Shown here piece after piece: positions 12,895 through 16,646 of a stretch of DNA of 16,646 bases (its first letter is position 1; the number at the start of each line of letters is the position of its first letter). This DNA comes from HGM04593 sp045660825. GTDB lineage: Bacteria; Bacteroidota; Bacteroidia; Bacteroidales; Bacteroidaceae. Both the position numbers and the translations under genes were made by a program. The notes below the pieces were generated by a model. The model searched no databases and had not been told where the DNA came from. It saw nothing but the letters and a program-made list of their open reading frames with translations. The stretch covers positions 1-16,646 of the forward strand of contig JAZREN010000014.1 in the NCBI GenBank assembly GCA_045660825.1. Reading direction: 5' to 3'.

Positions 12895-14004
12895 ATGGAG
12901 AACAATTCACTGCTGAGCAAGCTCAACGACCTAGAGGCAAGATTCCAGGAGGTGTCGACACTCATTACCGACCCTTCTGTCGTTGCCGATATGAAACGTT
13001 ACGTAAGGCTCAACAAGGAATATCGCGAACTTGAGCAGATACTCGATGCACGCAAGCGCTACATCAACTTGCTCACCACCCTGGCCGAAGCAAAAGACCT
13101 GCTTGCCAACGAGAGCGACCCCGAGTTGCGCGAAATGGCACGCGAGGAGATTGACGTCTGCGAAAAAGAGATTCCCGCGACCGAGGAGGAGATAAAGCTC
13201 CTGCTCATCCCCGCCGACCCACAGGACGACAAGAATGCCATCCTTGAGATACGCGGCGGCACGGGCGGCGACGAGGCGGCAATCTTTGCAGGCGACCTTT
13301 TCCGCATGTACACCAAGTATTGCGAGAGCAAGGGCTGGAGACTCGAGGTTTCGAGCTGCAGCGAAGGAACATCGGGCGGTTACAAGGAAATCATCTGCAC
13401 CGTGACAGGCGAGAAGGTTTACGGAACATTGAAGTACGAATCGGGAGTGCACCGCGTGCAGCGCGTGCCGGCGACCGAGACTCAAGGCCGTGTACACACA
13501 TCGGCGGCATCGGTAGCAGTCCTGCCCGAGGCAGAAGCCTTTGATGTGGAGATTACCGAAAGCGCCATCAAATGGGATACATTCCGTTCAAGCGGCGCAG
13601 GTGGCCAGAACGTGAACAAGGTTGAATCGGGAGTACGCCTGCGTTACCCTTGGCTCAACCCCGAGACAAACCAGGTTGAGGAGATTCTCATTGAGTGTAC
13701 CGAGACCCGCGACCAACCAAAGAACAAGGAGCGCGCACTCGCACGTCTGCGCACACTCATATATGACCGCGAGCATCAGCGCTATGCCGATGACATCGCC
13801 AACAAGCGAAAAACTATGGTTTCAACCGGTGACCGCTCGGCAAAGATACGTACCTACAACTACCCGCAGGGACGCATAACCGACCACCGCATAAACTACA
13901 CCATTTATAATTTGAACGCATTCGTTAACGGTGACATACAGGATTGCATTGACCACCTGATCATCGCCGAGAATGCAGAGAGAATGAAAGAACAGGAATT
14001 ATAA
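12895..14004 (+). CDS. prfA: Peptide chain release factor 1
   Basis: A 369-residue class I release factor that ends translation at UAA and UAG. The stop-codon reading tripeptide P-A-T (192-194, in 'RVPATETQGRVHTS') is the RF1 type, against S-P-F in RF2. The catalytic 'GAGGQNVNK' (234-242) holds the universal GGQ (236-238). The N-terminal coiled-coil domain (1-105) and the C-terminal part 'RTYNYPQGRITDHR' (319-332) are present. The frame stays open upstream to 12808, but the ATG at 12895 ('MENNSLLSKLNDLEARF') is the family start and avoids reading through the hairpins. It is followed 20 nt later by pyrF, an arrangement I recall as common in Bacteroides. Confidence 0.96.
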   Translation: MENNSLLSKLNDLEARFQEVSTLITDPSVVADMKRYVRLNKEYRELEQILDARKRYINLLTTLAEAKDLLANESDPELREMAREEIDVCEKEIPATEEEIKLLLIPADPQDDKNAILEIRGGTGGDEAAIFAGDLFRMYTKYCESKGWRLEVSSCSEGTSGGYKEIICTVTGEKVYGTLKYESGVHRVQRVPATETQGRVHTSAASVAVLPEAEAFDVEITESAIKWDTFRSSGAGGQNVNKVESGVRLRYPWLNPETNQVEEILIECTETRDQPKNKERALARLRTLIYDREHQRYADDIANKRKTMVSTGDRSAKIRTYNYPQGRITDHRINYTIYNLNAFVNGDIQDCIDHLIIAENAERMKEQEL

Positions 14005-14024
14005 CAAACAAAAACATATAAGCT

Positions 14025-14855
14025 ATGAACAGACAGGAACTTATCAACCAGATCAAGGAGAAGCGCTCATTTTTGTGCGTAGGTCTCGACAGTGATATCA
14101 AGAAGTTGCCGGCACACTTGCTTGGCTGCGAGGATCCTATTTTTGAGTTCAACAAGGCAATCATTGATGCAACAGCGGCATATACCGTGGCATACAAGCC
14201 AAACCTTGCATTCTACGAGGCCGGTGGCGTTAAGGGCTGGATCAGCTTTGAGAAGACTGTAAACTACATCAAGGAGAACTACCCCGAAATCTTTATCATT
14301 GCCGACGCAAAACGTGGTGACATAGGTAACACATCATCACTCTATGCACGTTCATTCTTCGAGGAGATGAAGGTTGACTCCATCACTGTGGCTCCATACA
14401 TGGGCGAAGACAGCGTAAAACCATTCCTCGCATACGAGGGCAGTTGGGTGATTGTACTTGCACTCACATCGAACCCGGGTTCACACGATTTCCAGTTGAC
14501 AAAGGACGAGAACGGTACAATGCTGTTCGAGAAGGTTCTTGCAACATCAAAGAACTGGGGAAGCGACGAGAACATGATGTATGTGGTTGGTGCAACACAG
14601 GGCAAGTCATTCGAGAATGTCCGCAACATCGTTCCAACACATTTCCTTCTCGTTCCCGGCGTTGGTGCTCAGGGCGGTTCACTCGAGGAGGTATGCAAGT
14701 ATGGCATGAACGACGATTGCGGTTTGTTGGTCAATGCCAGCCGTGCAATCATCTTTGCCGACAGCACTGAGAACTTTGCGGCTGTAGCAGCTGAGAAGGC
14801 TCACGACTACCAGCAACAGATGGAGAATGAGCTCAAGTTAAGAAACATCATTTAA
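14025..14855 (+). CDS. pyrF: Orotidine 5'-phosphate decarboxylase
   Basis: A 276-residue enzyme of the longer group of OMP decarboxylases, which makes UMP from OMP in pyrimidine synthesis. The catalytic 'DAKRGDIGNT' (94-103) has D94, K96 and D99 of the D-x-K-x-x-D motif. Other motifs: 'FLCVGLDSD' (16-24), 'AYKPNLAFYEA' (56-66), 'LLVPGVGAQGG' (208-218) and 'LLVNASRAI' (234-242). All look intact. It starts 20 nt after prfA and is likely co-transcribed with it. A weak hairpin follows the stop, then the lpxD gene after 104 bp. Confidence 0.95.
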   Translation: MNRQELINQIKEKRSFLCVGLDSDIKKLPAHLLGCEDPIFEFNKAIIDATAAYTVAYKPNLAFYEAGGVKGWISFEKTVNYIKENYPEIFIIADAKRGDIGNTSSLYARSFFEEMKVDSITVAPYMGEDSVKPFLAYEGSWVIVLALTSNPGSHDFQLTKDENGTMLFEKVLATSKNWGSDENMMYVVGATQGKSFENVRNIVPTHFLLVPGVGAQGGSLEEVCKYGMNDDCGLLVNASRAIIFADSTENFAAVAAEKAHDYQQQMENELKLRNII

Positions 14856-14859
14856 CACT

Positions 14860-14875
14860 CCTATCGGTAAATAGG
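14860..14875 (+). terminator. Weak hairpin after pyrF
   Basis: CCTAT (14860-14864) and ATAGG (14871-14875) form a 5-bp stem with a 6-nt loop, just after the pyrF stop; a T-rich stretch comes 8 nt later. Too short to be a confident terminator. Confidence 0.25.
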
Positions 14876-14959
14876 CCACAAATTTTGTTAAAAAGGCATA
14901 TCGAGATCCAAACATAACAACTAACTTCGCATTATATAAACGAATAGCACTGACAGCAT

Positions 14960-16006
14960 ATGAAATTTACTGCAAAACAGATTGCGACTTTCATCAACGG
15001 TGAGGTGGTCGGCAACGAAAATGCCGAAGTATACACATTTGCAAAGATTGAAGAGGGAACTCCCGGAGCATTGTCATTCCTTGCAAACCCCAAATACACC
15101 GATTATATATATACTACCCAATCATCGGTAGTATTGGTGAACCGCGACTTTGAGCAGAAGGGCGAAATTACAGCAACACTCATCAAGGTGGACAATGCTT
15201 ACCAGAGCCTGGCCACCCTGATGATGATGTATGAGGCAAGCAAGCCAAAGAAGCAAGGTATCAGTTCACTCGCATCAATTGCACAAAGTGCAAAAATTGG
15301 CGAGAACTGCTACATTGCCCCATTTGTTGTCATTGGCGAAGGTTGCGAGATTGGCGACAACTGCTGCATACACGACGGAGTTTCGATTGGTGACGGAGCA
15401 AAGATTGGCAATAACTGTCTACTCTATGCACACGTCACAGTGTATCACGACTGCCGCATAGGCAACAATTGCATACTGCACAGCGGTTGCGTCATCGGTG
15501 CCGACGGATTCGGTTTTGCGCCTACTCCGCAGGGATACAACAAGATACCACAGACAGGTATCGTTGTCATTGAGGACAATGTGGAGATTGGAGCGAACAC
15601 TTGCATTGACCGTGCAACAATGGGAGCGACAACCATACACAGCGGCGTGAAGATTGACAATCTGGTGCAGATTGCACACAACGACGAGGTGGGCAGCCAC
15701 ACCGCAATGGCCGCACAGGCCGGAATAGCCGGTTCGACCAAGATTGGTGAATGGTGCGTATTCGGTGGACAGGCCGGAGTCTCGGGACACAGCACCATCG
15801 GTGCACACGCAACCGTTGGTCCACAATGCGGAACATTGGGCAATGTAAAGAGCGGCGTCACACTCATGGGTACACCGGCAATGGACATGAAGGAGTTCCT
15901 GCGTGCCATGGCACACGTAAAGCGTTTGCCGGCACTCGACAAAAAGGTCAAGGAACTGACAAAGGAGCTTGAAGCCTTGAAAAACAAGAATCAGGAAATT
16001 GTTTAA
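14960..16006 (+). CDS. lpxD: UDP-3-O-(3-hydroxyacyl)glucosamine N-acyltransferase
   Basis: A 348-residue enzyme of lipid A synthesis, the usual length. It adds the second hydroxyacyl chain, from acyl-ACP, to UDP-3-O-acyl-glucosamine. The N-terminal uridine-binding domain (1-100) is followed by a left-handed beta helix of hexapeptide repeats (about 105-300; for example 'IGENCYIAPFVVIGEGCEIG'). The catalytic His is H240 in 'NLVQIAHND' (234-242). 'GADGFGFAP' (180-188) and 'GGQAGVSGH' (269-277) are conserved. A C-terminal helix (about 310-345) is seen. TAACTTCG (14922-14929) is a one-mismatch -7 candidate, so it may have its own promoter. lpxC follows after 15 nt, consistent with an lpx operon. 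Confidence 0.96.
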   Translation: MKFTAKQIATFINGEVVGNENAEVYTFAKIEEGTPGALSFLANPKYTDYIYTTQSSVVLVNRDFEQKGEITATLIKVDNAYQSLATLMMMYEASKPKKQGISSLASIAQSAKIGENCYIAPFVVIGEGCEIGDNCCIHDGVSIGDGAKIGNNCLLYAHVTVYHDCRIGNNCILHSGCVIGADGFGFAPTPQGYNKIPQTGIVVIEDNVEIGANTCIDRATMGATTIHSGVKIDNLVQIAHNDEVGSHTAMAAQAGIAGSTKIGEWCVFGGQAGVSGHSTIGAHATVGPQCGTLGNVKSGVTLMGTPAMDMKEFLRAMAHVKRLPALDKKVKELTKELEALKNKNQEIV

Positions 16007-16021
16007 ATTTCAACGACATCT

Positions 16022-16646
16022 ATGAACAGACAAAAGACACTTAACGGAAGTTTTTCTCTTTACGGCAAAGGATTGCACACAGGACTCCACCTGACAGTGA
16101 CATTCAACCCGGCGCCCGAGAACTACGGATACAAGATACAGCGCATTGACCTTCCCGGCGAGCCAATCATCGACGCCATTGCCGAGAATGTTACCGAAAC
16201 CACACGCGGTACCGTGCTCACCAAAGGCGAGGCACGCGTGAGCACTGTGGAGCATGCCATGGCTGCACTCTTTGCCCTTGGCATTGACAACTGCCTTATG
16301 CAGGTCAACGGTCCGGAGTTCCCGATTCTTGACGGTAGCGCAATACACTACGTCGAGAACATCGAGCGCGTGGGCGTCAAAGAGCAGAGTGCCGAGCGCG
16401 ACACATTCATCATAAAATCAAAAATAGAGATTAAGGATGATAAGACAGGAAACTCGATAATCGTATTGCCCGACGAGAAGTTCAGCCTGAACGTACTTGT
16501 ACACTACGACTCGGACATCCTCTTCAACCAGTATGCAACACTCGAGAGCATGGACGACTTCAAGGAAGAGATTGCATCGAGCCGCACATTCGTCTTTGTA
16601 CGCGAACTTGAGCCCCTGCTCGCAGCAGGCCTCATCAAAGGTGGCG
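16022..16646 (+). CDS. lpxC: UDP-3-O-acyl-N-acetylglucosamine deacetylase, 5' part (likely LpxC-FabZ fusion)
   Basis: The frame runs from the ATG at 16022 to the window edge with 208 complete codons. The protein is LpxC, the zinc-dependent deacetylase of the committed step of lipid A synthesis. Visible: 'LNGSFSLYGKGLHTG' (7-21), 'TTRGTVL' (60-66), the zinc-site 'STVEHAMAALFALGIDN' (74-90; E77 and zinc ligand H78), 'FPILDGSA' (about 99-106) and 'SRTFVF' near the right edge. The remaining zinc ligands lie outside the window. In Bacteroidetes this gene usually continues as a fusion with FabZ (3-hydroxyacyl-ACP dehydratase) and is followed by lpxA; that part cannot be seen. It starts 15 nt after lpxD. 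Confidence 0.95.
   Translation, partial: MNRQKTLNGSFSLYGKGLHTGLHLTVTFNPAPENYGYKIQRIDLPGEPIIDAIAENVTETTRGTVLTKGEARVSTVEHAMAALFALGIDNCLMQVNGPEFPILDGSAIHYVENIERVGVKEQSAERDTFIIKSKIEIKDDKTGNSIIVLPDEKFSLNVLVHYDSDILFNQYATLESMDDFKEEIASSRTFVFVRELEPLLAAGLIKGG

Noticed and set aside
12931..13497. 188-aa open frame antisense to prfA
   Set aside because: Fully inside a certain gene on the other strand; a by-product of that gene's codon usage.
15445..15987. 180-aa open frame antisense to lpxD
   Set aside because: The periodic composition mirrors the hexapeptide repeats of lpxD; no independent support.

Overview
The window reads as a core-chromosome segment from a Bacteroidales bacterium, in the Bacteroides/Prevotella range. 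Four things point there: the gene order purM-prfA-pyrF followed by lpxD-lpxC, which I recall as typical of Bacteroidetes; several upstream regions carrying the Bacteroidetes-type promoter (TTG or TTTG, a spacer of 19-21 nt, then TAnnTTTG) instead of E. coli-like boxes; translation starts without clear Shine-Dalgarno sequences; and common Bacteroidales families such as a TPR lipoprotein, a DUF3298-type lipoprotein, and a YtxH/holin-like pair. No tRNA, rRNA, CRISPR array, insertion sequence or integrase was seen.

Layout. The left part (1-2771, minus strand) holds the 5' end of a TPR lipoprotein gene, a MATE exporter and a GNAT acetyltransferase, with an unusual repeat-rich spacer between the last two. 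At 2903-3580 (plus) is an unrecognised 225-aa protein. It converges on, and overlaps by 10 nt, a minus-strand cluster of three small genes (3571-4383): a YtxH-like protein, a holin-like membrane protein and a 70-aa partner. From 4535 (plus) come a DUF3298-type lipoprotein that overlaps rsmG by one base, a 141-bp imperfect palindromic element, and a metallo-beta-lactamase-fold hydrolase ending at a bidirectional-looking terminator (6801-6829).

The centre (6830-11083, minus) is a peptide-uptake block. Transcription runs from a POT/PTR-type proton-coupled transporter through an OPT-family transporter to a zinc-ribbon TM2 protein and a DUF2752 membrane protein. The POT gene has a leader of about 170 nt containing a three-way-junction hairpin followed by seven U, which looks like an attenuator. 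A terminator with a competing alternative pairing lies between POT and OPT.

The right part (11638-16646, plus) is housekeeping: purM (purine synthesis), prfA (release factor 1), pyrF (pyrimidine synthesis), lpxD, and the 5' part of lpxC, which is usually an lpxC-fabZ fusion in this phylum (lipid A synthesis). No obvious defence or mobile system is present. The most interesting material is non-coding: the POT leader, the palindromic element at 5976-6116, and the POT-OPT terminator.
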